The notes: generated from the letters alone by a model not told the origin. A DNA stretch of 15,618 nucleotides from Candidatus Krumholzibacteriota bacterium (GCA_030630165.1 DAOVNN010000019.1:1-15618), one strand, 5' to 3'. Counted from the first letter of the stretch, positions 6,951 to 15,091 are shown. Made by a program: numbers and translations.

Positions 6951-7092
6951 CCCGCTCCCCTGCAGGCAACATCTACCGTGCTCCCCCCGTCATGCGGTCG
7001 GACTGTGCATGTCCGGAGGCCGGCCGGTCCGCCTGTGAAGCGGTGCAGTATGAAGCATCAGCGTACAAAGCGGCACGCGGAGGAGAGGCGTC

Positions 7093-8439
7093 ATGAAACA
7101 TGTTCTGCGTATCATAATCATTACAATCGCTGTCTCGGCAATCCTTCCTGTATCCATGGCCGGCGGCGAGCCGGCTCCGCCGAGAAGAGAACTCGTAAGC
7201 CTGCGTCATTGGACGGCGCCGGAGCACACGAGGATCGTCCTCGATATGAGCAGCGAATGTATCTACCAGGTCTCCGAGCGCAGCGGCCCAAACAGGATAG
7301 TCATCGATATCCCGAAAGGGAGGCTCGCGGCGGGACTGCGTAAGTTCAAGGTCGGAGATGGAGTCATAGACAGGGTGAGGGTCAACAGGCTCTCGAACGG
7401 AGCACAGGTAGTGATCGACCTGCCGGCGAAGTCGAGCTACAAGCATTTTGCGCTTAAACCCAACAATATACATCCGCGCCACAGGATCGTCATCGATGTG
7501 AACAGGACGATATCCGTGACCGAGAAACGGAAGAAGGCTGAGAAAGCGAGGAGAGTCGCGCAGAGCGGTGACTACGTGGTGATCATCGATCCGGGGCATG
7601 GAGGGAGCAAGCCCGGAGCGTCTTCGAAGTACGGCCCGTCCGAGAAATATTACACGCTGCCCCTGTCGAAGCTGATTGCCGAGGAGATCGAGAAGCACAG
7701 GGGATTCAAGGCGGTGCTGACGCGCAAGGGAGACTATGATGTCGGTCTCTACAGGAGGATCGAGATCGCCAAACAGCACGGGGGGCACTGCTTTGTAAGT
7801 GTCCATCTAAACAGCCCAAACAAGAACAATAAAAGAAAACTCAGGGGGTCGGAGGTCTATTACCTGACAAGAGAGGCCACATCCGACAAACATGCCGCCT
7901 CAGTAGCCGAAAAGGAGAACATGGATTTCGGCGAGGATGTGAACAGAAAAGAACTCAATGGGGACGTAGAGGAGATCCTTTACAACATGTTGAGGAACAA
8001 TGCTTATAATATGAGTTCGGTGCTTGCCAGTCACATGGCGCTGGAACTCAACCGCATGGGCTCGATACCGTTCAGGGGGATCAGGCAGGGCAATATCCTC
8101 GTTCTTCGAGGAATCGAGATGCCTTCGGTCCTCGTCGAGGTGGCATATCTCTCGAGCAAGAGTGACGTGACACAGATAAAAAAGAAATCAGTGCAGCGGA
8201 AGGTTGCAAAGGCAGTGGCCTGCGGCGTAGTATCCTACCTGCTGGAGAATCCGCCGGAGAACATGGAGAAGAGACCGGCGAGAATGGCGGTCCATACCGT
8301 CTCCAGGGGCGAGACGCTTTCAGGTATCGCCCAGAGATACAGCTGTTCGATCAAGGATATAAGGACGCTGAACAATATCGGCAGCAAGTCGATGATAAGA
8401 CCGGGACAGAAACTGACCGTCTACGCGAAGACGGACTAG
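7093..8439 (+). CDS. N-acetylmuramoyl-L-alanine amidase (AMIN, amidase_3, LysM)
   Basis: A 448-residue periplasmic enzyme that removes stem peptides from peptidoglycan. Signal peptide at residues 1-23 (IIIITIAVSAILPVSMAGG). AMIN domain at about 35-140, which in AmiC-type enzymes targets the septal wall. Amidase_3 catalytic domain at about 160-385 with the zinc and catalytic residues H169 (IDPGHGG), E184, H238 (VSVHLNS) and E349 (VLVEVAYLS). A single LysM at 401-445 (HTVSRGETLSGIA...IRPGQKL) binds glycan. GGAGG (7079-7083) lies 9 bases before the ATG. It follows the M23 gene after 142 nt in which I see no clear promoter, only a small inverted repeat (6999-7015), so co-transcription is plausible. 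An inserted loop rich in Lys/Asn after the third ligand is typical of regulated AmiA/B/C types. Ends in TAG. Confidence 0.92.
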   Translation: MKHVLRIIIITIAVSAILPVSMAGGEPAPPRRELVSLRHWTAPEHTRIVLDMSSECIYQVSERSGPNRIVIDIPKGRLAAGLRKFKVGDGVIDRVRVNRLSNGAQVVIDLPAKSSYKHFALKPNNIHPRHRIVIDVNRTISVTEKRKKAEKARRVAQSGDYVVIIDPGHGGSKPGASSKYGPSEKYYTLPLSKLIAEEIEKHRGFKAVLTRKGDYDVGLYRRIEIAKQHGGHCFVSVHLNSPNKNNKRKLRGSEVYYLTREATSDKHAASVAEKENMDFGEDVNRKELNGDVEEILYNMLRNNAYNMSSVLASHMALELNRMGSIPFRGIRQGNILVLRGIEMPSVLVEVAYLSSKSDVTQIKKKSVQRKVAKAVACGVVSYLLENPPENMEKRPARMAVHTVSRGETLSGIAQRYSCSIKDIRTLNNIGSKSMIRPGQKLTVYAKTD

Positions 8440-8467
8440 AGAAGATCGCTTCAGGGATGGAGGCTCC

Positions 8468-9451
8468 TTGAGCTTCGACCGTATCATAAAGGCTATGACT
8501 CGTAATCTGGGCGCGAAGATAGTTTCGCTCGTATTCGCTTTTTTTCTGTGGCTGCACGTCACCGCGCAGCAGGGAGAGAACCAGTCGTTCAGGGTGCCTC
8601 TCTCGCTGGCCGGTGTGGCGGACAGTCTCACGATAACTCACGACGTGCCCGAGTTCATCGAGGTCACGATCCGGGGCTCGAGAAGCAACCTGATGAAGCT
8701 GAGGCTGTTCGGCAGGCTCGAGGCTTCCGTCGATCTCTCCAAGGCGGTCAGGGGCCGCAATACGGTCTCGCTCTCCGCGGCGATGATAAACCTGCCCGAG
8801 CAGATCGATCCGAGAAAGGTGACCGTCGACAATCCGAAGACACTGGTTCTGAATTTCGAAGATGTCGTCACGAAATCCGTACCTGTCAGGATCGCCTACA
8901 GGGGCGAGATCCCGGACGATGTGATAATCGAAGGCTCGCCGGTGATAATCCCCGCAAGGGTCAAGATAACCGGTGCCTCGAGTGTAGTTGGCGGGATAGA
9001 GGTTCTCTCCACCCGCGAGATCGATATCAGGGGGCGCAGGGGAGAGTACTCGGAGGAGATAGAGCTCATGCTGAGCGGAATGGATATACGCATAGTGCCG
9101 GACAAGGTGCTTATCGAGATGTATATCCACAAGAGAGCGATCCGTACACTGGCCAATATACCCCCGACGATGCTCGGTGACGACGAGAACCTTTTGATAG
9201 AATACTCCCCGCGCGTGGCCTCTCTTACGATAGAGGGACCCGAAGAGATCATCAGGGAGATAACGACCGAAGACGTGTCGATCATCCTGGACCTGACCGG
9301 CAGGAAGCCCGGGACTTATTTGATCGAACCCGAGGTGATCGTCCCCAAAGGAATAATGAGATATTTTCTCGACACCGACAATTTTGAGATAACTATACTG
9401 CCCGCCGGTAGCGGCAGTGGAGAAGGTCAGCGGGATGGCGATGATGGCTGA
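8468..9451 (+). CDS. YbbR-domain (CdaR-like) membrane-anchored protein
   Basis: A 327-residue protein with one N-terminal membrane helix (AKIVSLVFAFFLWLHVTA) preceded by a basic amphipathic stretch, then three YbbR-type beta domains (roughly residues 38-125, 130-212 and 214-312, the last opening RTLANIPPTML). In Firmicutes, CdaR regulates the diadenylate cyclase CdaA at the membrane. Here no cdaA or glmM is next to it within the window, so that role is only a family-level guess. Start: TTG 8468 with GGAGG (8459-8463) 4 bases upstream. The only nearby ATG (8495) would delete the basic lead-in and has no spaced Shine-Dalgarno. It lies 28 nt after the amidase, so probably in the same operon, and overlaps the next gene. 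Confidence 0.82.
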   Translation: MSFDRIIKAMTRNLGAKIVSLVFAFFLWLHVTAQQGENQSFRVPLSLAGVADSLTITHDVPEFIEVTIRGSRSNLMKLRLFGRLEASVDLSKAVRGRNTVSLSAAMINLPEQIDPRKVTVDNPKTLVLNFEDVVTKSVPVRIAYRGEIPDDVIIEGSPVIIPARVKITGASSVVGGIEVLSTREIDIRGRRGEYSEEIELMLSGMDIRIVPDKVLIEMYIHKRAIRTLANIPPTMLGDDENLLIEYSPRVASLTIEGPEEIIREITTEDVSIILDLTGRKPGTYLIEPEVIVPKGIMRYFLDTDNFEITILPAGSGSGEGQRDGDDG

Positions 9452-10358
9452 CAGGTCCAGGACCGGCGGAATCAACATGCTCTCCTCCTACATGGGAAGA
9501 TGGATGTCGCTTCTCATGCTTCTTCTCCTTGTCACTCTCGCTGCCGCCGCGCTCTTCCTCGAGCCTGACTATCCGGCCCATGTTCCGATCCGAATCGGAA
9601 TCTGCGCGTTTGACTCGGCAACGGCCGCTCCGGCACTGCGTTCCTTCGCCACGCGCGTAAGGGAGCAGGAAGGGGGGGATATCACATGGGTATGGCTCGG
9701 GCCGGGAAACAATCCGGGGGGATGCGACTTCTATATCATGACATCGCTGCAGATGCTTTCCATCAGAGAGAACAGCGTAGTCGAGTGTCTTCTGCTTTCG
9801 ACCAGCCGCCGTGACGGTTCCCTGTCCATGGGAGTGGTGATCGTCCGGGAAGGCACCGAGCCTGACTGGTCACGCACGGCGTTCACCTCTACGCTCTCGG
9901 CGACCGGGTTCATCTCGCCCCTTGCCGCGATCGCGGAGAGCGGCGTGCAGCTGCCCGGTGTATCGTATGAGACCCTGTCCGGGGGATGCCCCGTCTGCGG
10001 GGAAGCCGTCGCGTACGGCGTACTTATGGGAAGGTACGGCGCTGGCGGAATCTCCCTCGAAGAATTGAGAAGAATCGAAGCAACCGGGTCGATCGAACCT
10101 GGCGCGCTCCGGATCCTCCTTACCGGGCCTGAACTGCCAGAGATCATACTTGTCTCCGATATCTCGACCGAGGAATGGAAGTCGAGAGGATTCACGAGAA
10201 GGCTTCCCCGGATCGTCGGCAGGCTCCCGGATCCGCTGAGAAGAGAGATGGCCCGTTTCGGGATGGCCGCTTTCAGGGAGCCTGAAGAAGGCGAACTCGA
10301 ACTGCACGGCGCCGTTTCCGGACAGGTCTGGGAAAAGACCGGCTATCACTTCCCTTGA
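9435..10358 (+). CDS. Anchored PhnD/phosphonate-binding-like periplasmic protein (divergent)
   Basis: A 307-residue protein with an N-terminal membrane helix (about residues 24-43, MSLLMLLLLVTLAAAALFL) and an extracytoplasmic part. The section FTSTLSATGFISPLAAI, followed by a gap, then an acidic/neutral stretch with GGISLEELRRIEATGSIEPG and a region ending in a short helix, resembles the second half of PhnD-like substrate-binding proteins of phosphate/phosphonate ABC transporters. There is no lipobox and no transporter partner nearby. It carries a CPVC motif (GGCPVCGEAVAYG) where the family usually has a ligand-loop residue pair. Start: ATG 9435 has GGAGAAGG (9419-9426) 8 bases upstream and overlaps the ybbR end by 17 nt; ATG 9441 and 9444 are alternatives. 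The overlap implies translational coupling. The family call is tentative; it may be a sensor or chaperone rather than an uptake protein. Confidence 0.55.
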   Translation: MAMMADRSRTGGINMLSSYMGRWMSLLMLLLLVTLAAAALFLEPDYPAHVPIRIGICAFDSATAAPALRSFATRVREQEGGDITWVWLGPGNNPGGCDFYIMTSLQMLSIRENSVVECLLLSTSRRDGSLSMGVVIVREGTEPDWSRTAFTSTLSATGFISPLAAIAESGVQLPGVSYETLSGGCPVCGEAVAYGVLMGRYGAGGISLEELRRIEATGSIEPGALRILLTGPELPEIILVSDISTEEWKSRGFTRRLPRIVGRLPDPLRREMARFGMAAFREPEEGELELHGAVSGQVWEKTGYHFP

Positions 10359-10384
10359 ACAGGAGCGGGTGAAACCGCTATATT
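10355..10384 (+). promoter_or_regulatory. Candidate promoter of the vanZ-like/hisS/aspS operon with an internal inverted repeat
   Basis: TTGAAC (10355-10360) and TATATT (10379-10384) with an 18-base spacer. The spacer holds an inverted repeat, AGCGG (10364-10368) and CCGCT (10375-10379) around GTGAAA, positioned where a repressor would block polymerase. The repeat could equally be a weak hairpin after the previous gene, but no T-run follows. Confidence 0.5.
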
Positions 10385-10436
10385 CCCCGGGATGGACGAT
10401 AAACTGACTTCTATCTCCTTCGGAGGATCCTGAGGT

Positions 10437-10841
10437 TTGAGCTGGAATATAAGAAGATGGCTTCCGCTGATAGTATGGATTGTTATGATCTTCACGCTGT
10501 CGTCGATTCCAGGATTCTCCTCCGACGACGTGAATCTTCCGACGGGATTCGACAAGATCGTTCATTTCATCGAGTATGCAATATTCGCGATGCTTTATTA
10601 CCGCGGACTCAGCTACGGTGGGGTGCGGATCAGATGGAGCATCGTGATCATAGTGATCACGTCGGGGATCGCCGTCGCGGCTCTTGACGAGATGTACCAG
10701 AGTTACATACCGCGTCGTGATTCGAGTTTCTACGACCTCGTCATGGATTCGGCGGGGGTCGTCGCCGGAACGCTCGCGGCGGTGCTGAGACATGTCATAA
10801 AGATAAGAAAGGCCGCAGGGAGAAAGGCCGTACAGGAATGA
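10437..10841 (+). CDS. VanZ-family membrane protein
   Basis: A 134-residue integral membrane protein with about four hydrophobic helices (WLPLIVWIVMIFTLSS; VHFIEYAIFAMLYY; WSIVIIVITSGIAVAAL; SAGVVAGTLAAVL). The VanZ signature is present: FDKIVHFIEYAIF in the second helix and DEMYQSYIPRRDSSFYDLVMDSAG before the last helix. VanZ-like proteins are linked to teicoplanin resistance and to other envelope functions; no van gene cluster is present, so a resistance role is not implied. Start: TTG 10437 with GGAGG (10422-10426) 10 bases upstream; no ATG precedes the first helix. Its TGA overlaps the hisS ATG (ATGA), so translation is probably coupled. Confidence 0.83.
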   Translation: MSWNIRRWLPLIVWIVMIFTLSSIPGFSSDDVNLPTGFDKIVHFIEYAIFAMLYYRGLSYGGVRIRWSIVIIVITSGIAVAALDEMYQSYIPRRDSSFYDLVMDSAGVVAGTLAAVLRHVIKIRKAAGRKAVQE

Positions 10842-12106
10842 GATTCAAGAAACCGAGAGGAACACAGGACCTTTTCGGGGACAGGATGCGGTCGTGGGCG
10901 AAGGTCGAGGAGATGCTGGCCGCCCTCGCGGGAGGATACGGATACAGCGAGATCCGCACGCCGGTATTCGAGGTATCCGATCTGTTCGTGCGTGCCGTCG
11001 GCGAGGGGACCGACATCGTTTCGAAAGAGATGTACGCATTCGCCGACAAGAAGGGGCGCAGTCTGACACTGAGACCTGAGAACACGGCACCGGTCATGCG
11101 GGCGTTTCTGGAGAATGGTCTCCATAGATCCGGAGGCATCACGAAGTTCTGGTATCAGGGGCCGATGTTCAGGTACGACAGGCCGCAGGCGGGGAGGTAC
11201 CGCCAGTTCCACCAGTTCGGCGCCGAGGCGATCGGTCATCCCGGTCCGGCTGTCGATGCCGAGATAATAGATCTCAGTCTCGCCATATACAGGATGTTCG
11301 GGTTCACTAACCTCGAAGTAAGGCTCAACAGCGTAGGCTGTCCCGTCTGCCGCCCGGGTTTCCTCAACATCCTGAGAAATGCTCTCGGATCGATGAAGAG
11401 CGAGCTGTGCGGCACCTGCAGCGAGCGGGCTATAACCAACCCGATGCGGATCTTCGACTGCAAGGAATGTGTGGATATTAAAAACAGGCTGCCGGTGATA
11501 ACAGATCACCTCTGCGACGAATGCTCGGAGCATTTCGAGGGATTGCAGTCGATCCTGCGCGGAATGAAAGTGGATTTCATGCTCGATTCCCTTCTTGTGA
11601 GAGGGCTCGATTACTATACGAAGACTGCCTACGAGGTCCTTCACCCGGGGCTCGGAGGGCAGAACGCCCTCTGCGGCGGCGGACGGTACGACGGGCTCGC
11701 CGAGGAATGCGGCGGCGGGAAGATCCCCGCGGTAGGTTTCTCGGCCGGAATGGAAAGACTTATGGAGAACCTTCCTGAGGAGTTCGCCGGGAAGATCGGG
11801 CTGGACCCGGTCGACGCGTTTTTTATTTTACCCGACGAGTCGGTCTCCGCAGAGGTGCTGAGGATCGCCGGGGAGCTTCGCTCCGCGGCGCTGAGAGTCT
11901 CGGTAGACCTGTCCGGCCGTTCGATGAAAAAACAGATGAAAGTGGCGTCGGAATCGGGAGCGCCGCTTGCCGTGATAATCGGTCCCGAGGAGATAGAAAA
12001 AAAGGAAGCGGCGGTCAAGGTCCTGGCGAGCGGCGGCCAGGAGAGTGTTCCGTTTGCGGGACTGTCAGCGAGGATATTCCAGGAGAGGAAGAACGAAGTT
12101 GACTGA
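10838..12106 (+). CDS. hisS: Histidine--tRNA ligase
   Basis: A 422-residue class II synthetase that charges tRNA-His, close to the usual bacterial length. Motifs: KPRGTQDL at the N-terminus, TLRPENTAPVMRAF (77-90), motif 2 FRYDRPQAGRYRQFHQFGAE (111-130), the histidine-specific RGLDYYTKTAYEV (255-267) and GGGRYDGL (280-287), and motif 3 GFSAGMERL (300-308), then the anticodon-binding domain. The insertion domain has four CxxC pairs (C168/171, C191/194, C208/211, C226/229), spaced like a zinc-binding module; Firmicute-type HisRS carry a similar but often less complete set. The ATG overlaps the vanZ-like stop by 4 bases, and aspS starts inside its last codons, so the three genes form one operon. 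Adjacent hisS-aspS is a common bacterial arrangement. Confidence 0.96.
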   Translation: MRFKKPRGTQDLFGDRMRSWAKVEEMLAALAGGYGYSEIRTPVFEVSDLFVRAVGEGTDIVSKEMYAFADKKGRSLTLRPENTAPVMRAFLENGLHRSGGITKFWYQGPMFRYDRPQAGRYRQFHQFGAEAIGHPGPAVDAEIIDLSLAIYRMFGFTNLEVRLNSVGCPVCRPGFLNILRNALGSMKSELCGTCSERAITNPMRIFDCKECVDIKNRLPVITDHLCDECSEHFEGLQSILRGMKVDFMLDSLLVRGLDYYTKTAYEVLHPGLGGQNALCGGGRYDGLAEECGGGKIPAVGFSAGMERLMENLPEEFAGKIGLDPVDAFFILPDESVSAEVLRIAGELRSAALRVSVDLSGRSMKKQMKVASESGAPLAVIIGPEEIEKKEAAVKVLASGGQESVPFAGLSARIFQERKNEVD

Positions 12107-13904
12107 TACACCGGCATATCATTTCGGCGAGGAATGGAAAAGGACCGCGCAGTGCGGAAAACTCAGGACCGGCGACGATGGGAACGAGGTGACCCTCGCC
12201 GGCTGGGTCAGGAAGGTACGCGAGTTCGGCGACCTGACTTTTCTCGATATGTGGGACCGCAGCGGACTCGTGCAGCTCGTCGTCGAAGTGGGTGACAAGG
12301 AGCTTCATAAACTTTTCAGATAGCTGCGCAACGCAGATGTACTGGCTGTTAGGGGCAAGGTAAGGAAGAGGCCGGCCGATATGGTCAATTCCGGCATGGG
12401 CACCGGCGAGGTGGAGGTGGAGGTCTCCGCGGCCGAGGTCTTCAACCGGAGCAAGGTGCCTCCCTTCAACATCACCGACAAGTCCCAGGCCAGCGACGAA
12501 CTGAGACTCAAATACAGGTATCTCGACCTGCGCCGCGACTCGATGCAGTCGAATCTGCGGATGCGCCATGATATCGCGTTCAAGACGAGGGAGTTCCTTT
12601 CCGGGGAGGATTTCATCGAGGTCGAGACGCCGATGCTCGTACGCCGCACTCCGGAGGGGGCGAGGGATTACATTGTTCCGAGCAGGCTCCAGCCGGGAAG
12701 GTTCTACGCCCTGCCGCAGTCCCCGCAGCTCTACAAGCAGATACTGATGGTCTCTGGGGTCGACAAATATTTCCAGCTCGCCAGGTGCCTTCGAGACGAG
12801 GACCTGCGAGCCGACCGGCAGCCCGAGCACACGCAGATAGATATCGAGATGAGTTTTATCTCGGAGAGCGATATCTTCCCGCTCGCCGAGAGGTTGATGA
12901 AGAAAATATTCAGCGAGGTCGCCGGCATAGAGCTGGAGACGCCTTTTCCCATTATCGACTATGACGAGGCGATGCTGAAATACGGCACCGACAAGCCCGA
13001 CCTGAGATTCGGTCTCGAGATCTCCGAATGTTCCGATATCTTCCGCGGCAGCGGATTCTCCGCATTCGCCTCGGCCGTTGAGAAGGGCGGCGCGGTCAGG
13101 GGGATCTCCTGGCCCGGCGGAACGGGGCAGTCGAAGAGCCAGATAAAAAAACTCGAGAAGCTCGTCAGGGGAGCAGGAGCGGGAGGGCTGGCCACGTTGA
13201 GCATCGATGAAAATGGCGTCGAGTCCCCGATCGCGAAATTCCTCGGAGAAGGTGAGATCAGCGCCCTCCTCGAGAGATTCGGCGCATCCGCCTCGTCCCC
13301 GTCGCTGATCCTGCTGGTAGCGGGGGAGGTCGCGGTAGTGGAGAAATCCCTCGGAACGCTCAGGACCCACCTCGGGGCGGAGCTGGTCGAAGGAAACTCC
13401 GGGATGCGGTTCCTCTGGGTCAACCGTTTCCCGCTGTTCGTGCCTTCGGGCAGCGGGGGCTGGGAACCGGCGCATCACATCTTCTCGATGCCGCTGGAGG
13501 CGGACATCCCGAGGATCGATACCGATCCGGGCGCGGTCCGCGGACATCTCTACGATCTTGTCTGCAACGGCACCGAACTCGGCTCAGGTTCTATCAGGAT
13601 CCACAGGAGGGAACTTCAGGAGAAACTCTTCGGCGTGATCGGTATCGGGCAGGAAGAGGCCGAGCGGAAGTTCGGATTCCTCCTCGAGGCCTTCGAATAC
13701 GGTGCACCGCCCCACGGGGGTATCGCCATAGGTGTCGACAGGCTGGCGATGATAATGGCCGGAGAGAGCTCGATAAGGGATTTTATAGCGTTTCCGAAGA
13801 CGCAGAGCGCCACTTCGCTGATGGAAGGGGCACCTTCGGAGATCGAGGAGGCTATCCTCGAAGAGCTGCATATTCGGGTAACGGAGAGGAACAAAAGGGA
13901 ATAA
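12099..13904 (+). CDS. aspS: Aspartate--tRNA ligase, interrupted by an in-frame TAG at codon 75
   Basis: The frame encodes a full bacterial-type AspRS (about 601 codons including the stop) that charges tRNA-Asp. N-terminal OB-fold anticodon domain (LAGWVRKVREFGDLTFLDMWD), catalytic core with motif 2 LRDEDLRADRQPE (R232 on), the bacterial GAD insertion (around nt 13090-13400) and motif 3 GIAIGVDRLAMI (R548). The same frame continues on both sides of the TAG at 12321-12323, with unbroken homology: HKLFR-stop-LRNADVLAVRGKV aligns with the E. coli stretch LKLASELRNEFCIQVTGTV, so the stop replaces a Glu; GAG to TAG is one base. Start: TTG 12099, overlapping hisS by 8 nt, with a purine-rich AGGAGAGG upstream. 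Internal ATG 12381 would lose most of the anticodon domain, so a downstream restart would not give a normal enzyme. See the finding on this stop. Confidence 0.88.
12321..12323 (+). other. In-frame amber codon within aspS
   Basis: TAG sits between AGA and CTG in the aspS frame. TAG is also the natural stop of at least four genes here (2409-2411, 5840-5842, 8437-8439, 14320-14322), so it is not globally reassigned in this genome. Confidence 0.85.
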
Positions 13905-13956
13905 CGGGGCATTATCAGGCACAGGTCTTGCAGGATTGCCGGAAAAGGCTTTTTGC

Positions 13957-14004
13957 TTGACATGCAGCCTGTACGGCATTAATGTTCCTGTAAGTTGTTA
14001 TAGT
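13957..14004 (+). promoter_or_regulatory. Promoter region of the lipoprotein pair
   Basis: A consensus TTGACA (13957-13962) with a poor -10 (TAATGT, 13980-13985, 17-base spacer), and, separately, an extended -10 element TG-T-TATAGT (13996-14004) that could work without a -35 box. The second would start transcription near 14011, about 20 nt before the ATG. Which is used cannot be told from sequence. Confidence 0.4.
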
Positions 14005-14031
14005 ACATAACGACAGGGAGGACAAAAGGTT

Positions 14032-14322
14032 ATGAAATCAGCACACGGATGGCTGATGCTGACGCTCATATTTGGGCTGTTTGCAGGAATTTCTGCCGGT
14101 TGCGGACCCGCACCTCCGTGCGATACGAGCCTCGTGACCCTTGACGAGACCCGTCTGGACGCGGAAAGCTACGAGCAGGAAGCGGCCGAGACGGGCGAAA
14201 GGGTTGAAGATCTCGAGACGCGGCTCGCCGCCAAGCGCGGAGAGATCGACGCGATCAAGGACAAGCCCGAAGAGCTCGAGAAAAAGGTATATGAAATGAA
14301 AAAAGGCAGCGGCAGGGAATAG
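14032..14322 (+). CDS. Small lipoprotein with coiled coil
   Basis: A 96-residue protein with a type II signal peptide: MKSAHGWLMLTLIFGLFAG followed by the lipobox ISAGC, so the mature protein would begin at a lipidated Cys at residue 24. The remaining ~70 residues are short and charged, mostly one Glu/Lys-rich helix (ETGERVEDLETRLAAKRGEI...) likely to form a coiled coil, as in Lpp-like or spacer lipoproteins. GGGAGG (14016-14021) lies 10 bases upstream of the ATG. The next gene, 27 nt downstream, encodes another lipoprotein with a coiled coil, so the two probably form one unit and may interact (inference). No family recognised. Confidence 0.75.
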   Translation: MKSAHGWLMLTLIFGLFAGISAGCGPAPPCDTSLVTLDETRLDAESYEQEAAETGERVEDLETRLAAKRGEIDAIKDKPEELEKKVYEMKKGSGRE

Positions 14323-14349
14323 GCGGCTGACAGAACGGAGATGGGACTA

Positions 14350-15057
14350 ATGAACAAAAGATTTTTGATCGCGATGGTGTTCATTCCTCTGATCATCGTA
14401 CTGGCCGCTGGCTGCAGCAGGCACACGCCCAGGGATATCGACATCAGCCAGGGCGAGTACTACGAGGATGAGGAATACCAGAAACTCTCGAAGAAGCAGA
14501 AGGAGCAGTACTGTATCAAACTCGCTTCAGAGCTTGATACGCTGGAGACCCGCTCAGAGACGGCCCTGACGCAGCTTGAACAGAACAAGGAAGACATCAA
14601 GACCCTTACCAAGGATCTGCGTGACTCGGAGAGAGAATACTCGAGACTGCGCAACCAGGTCGACGAACTGACACTCCAGTTGCAGGAACTCGTTTCGCTG
14701 CCCAAGGAATACAAGCTCATCTACGGCGAGTGCCTCTGGACAGTTGCCGGGTACGAGCAGATCTACGGCGATCCCCTCAAGTGGACGAGACTCTGGAGAG
14801 GGAACACTGATATGATCGAGGATCCTGACTGGGTCCTGGCCGGATGGACGCTGCAGGTTCCCAGGTCCTGGCCGCGCAAGCACATGGTCATGCAGGATGA
14901 GTGGCTTGCCAAGATCGCAGGATACTGGGAAGTTTACGACAACTACCGCCAGTGGCCCGTTCTTTTCGAGGCCAACAGGGAAAGGATCAACGATCCCGAC
15001 CTGATCTTCCCCGAGCAGGAACTGATTGTTCCCAGGGAATATCCTGCTTCGGATTAA
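14350..15057 (+). CDS. Lipoprotein with coiled coil and two degenerate LysM-like units
   Basis: A 235-residue protein. Type II signal peptide (MNKRFLIAMVFIPLIIV with lipobox LAAGC), then an acidic linker, a coiled coil (about residues 45-115, with KLASELDTLETRSETALTQL and following heptads), then two C-terminal repeats. Unit 1 runs from YKLIYGECLWTVAGYEQIYG to LAGWTLQVPR; unit 2 from MVMQDEWLAKIAGYWEVYD to FPEQELIVPR. Both keep the LysM frame (V-x-x-G-D-x-L-W-x-I-A ... N-x-x-x-I-x-D-P-D-x-I-x-P-G-Q-x-L-x-V-P) but unit 2 lacks the usual glycines. They probably bind peptidoglycan from an outer-membrane anchor. Start: ATG 14350 has GGAG (14337-14340) 9 bases upstream; ATG 14341 touches that site directly and is unlikely. 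A terminator-like hairpin follows. Confidence 0.8.
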   Translation: MNKRFLIAMVFIPLIIVLAAGCSRHTPRDIDISQGEYYEDEEYQKLSKKQKEQYCIKLASELDTLETRSETALTQLEQNKEDIKTLTKDLRDSEREYSRLRNQVDELTLQLQELVSLPKEYKLIYGECLWTVAGYEQIYGDPLKWTRLWRGNTDMIEDPDWVLAGWTLQVPRSWPRKHMVMQDEWLAKIAGYWEVYDNYRQWPVLFEANRERINDPDLIFPEQELIVPREYPASD

Positions 15058-15091
15058 GCGAGGCGGTCATACAGACTTACCATACAAGGCT

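Noticed and set aside
12321..12323. Pyrrolysine insertion or genome-wide amber recoding
   Set aside because: At least four other genes here end normally in TAG, and the aligned residue in other AspRS proteins is Glu, not a position known for pyrrolysine.
12015..13547. Very long minus-strand open frame (510 codons) opposite aspS
   Set aside because: It is the mirror of a clearly homologous coding strand with strong third-position GC bias; its translation has no recognisable domain. The same applies to long antisense frames at 6009-6902, 8351-9478 and 9870-10793.
12381..13904. Independent gene starting at ATG 12381
   Set aside because: It would begin in the middle of the AspRS anticodon-binding domain, without a convincing ribosome-binding site; the homology continues upstream in the same frame through the TAG.
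13938..13954. Intrinsic terminator after aspS
   Set aside because: GCC-GGAAAA-GGC followed by five T has only three base pairs in the stem, too weak to call.
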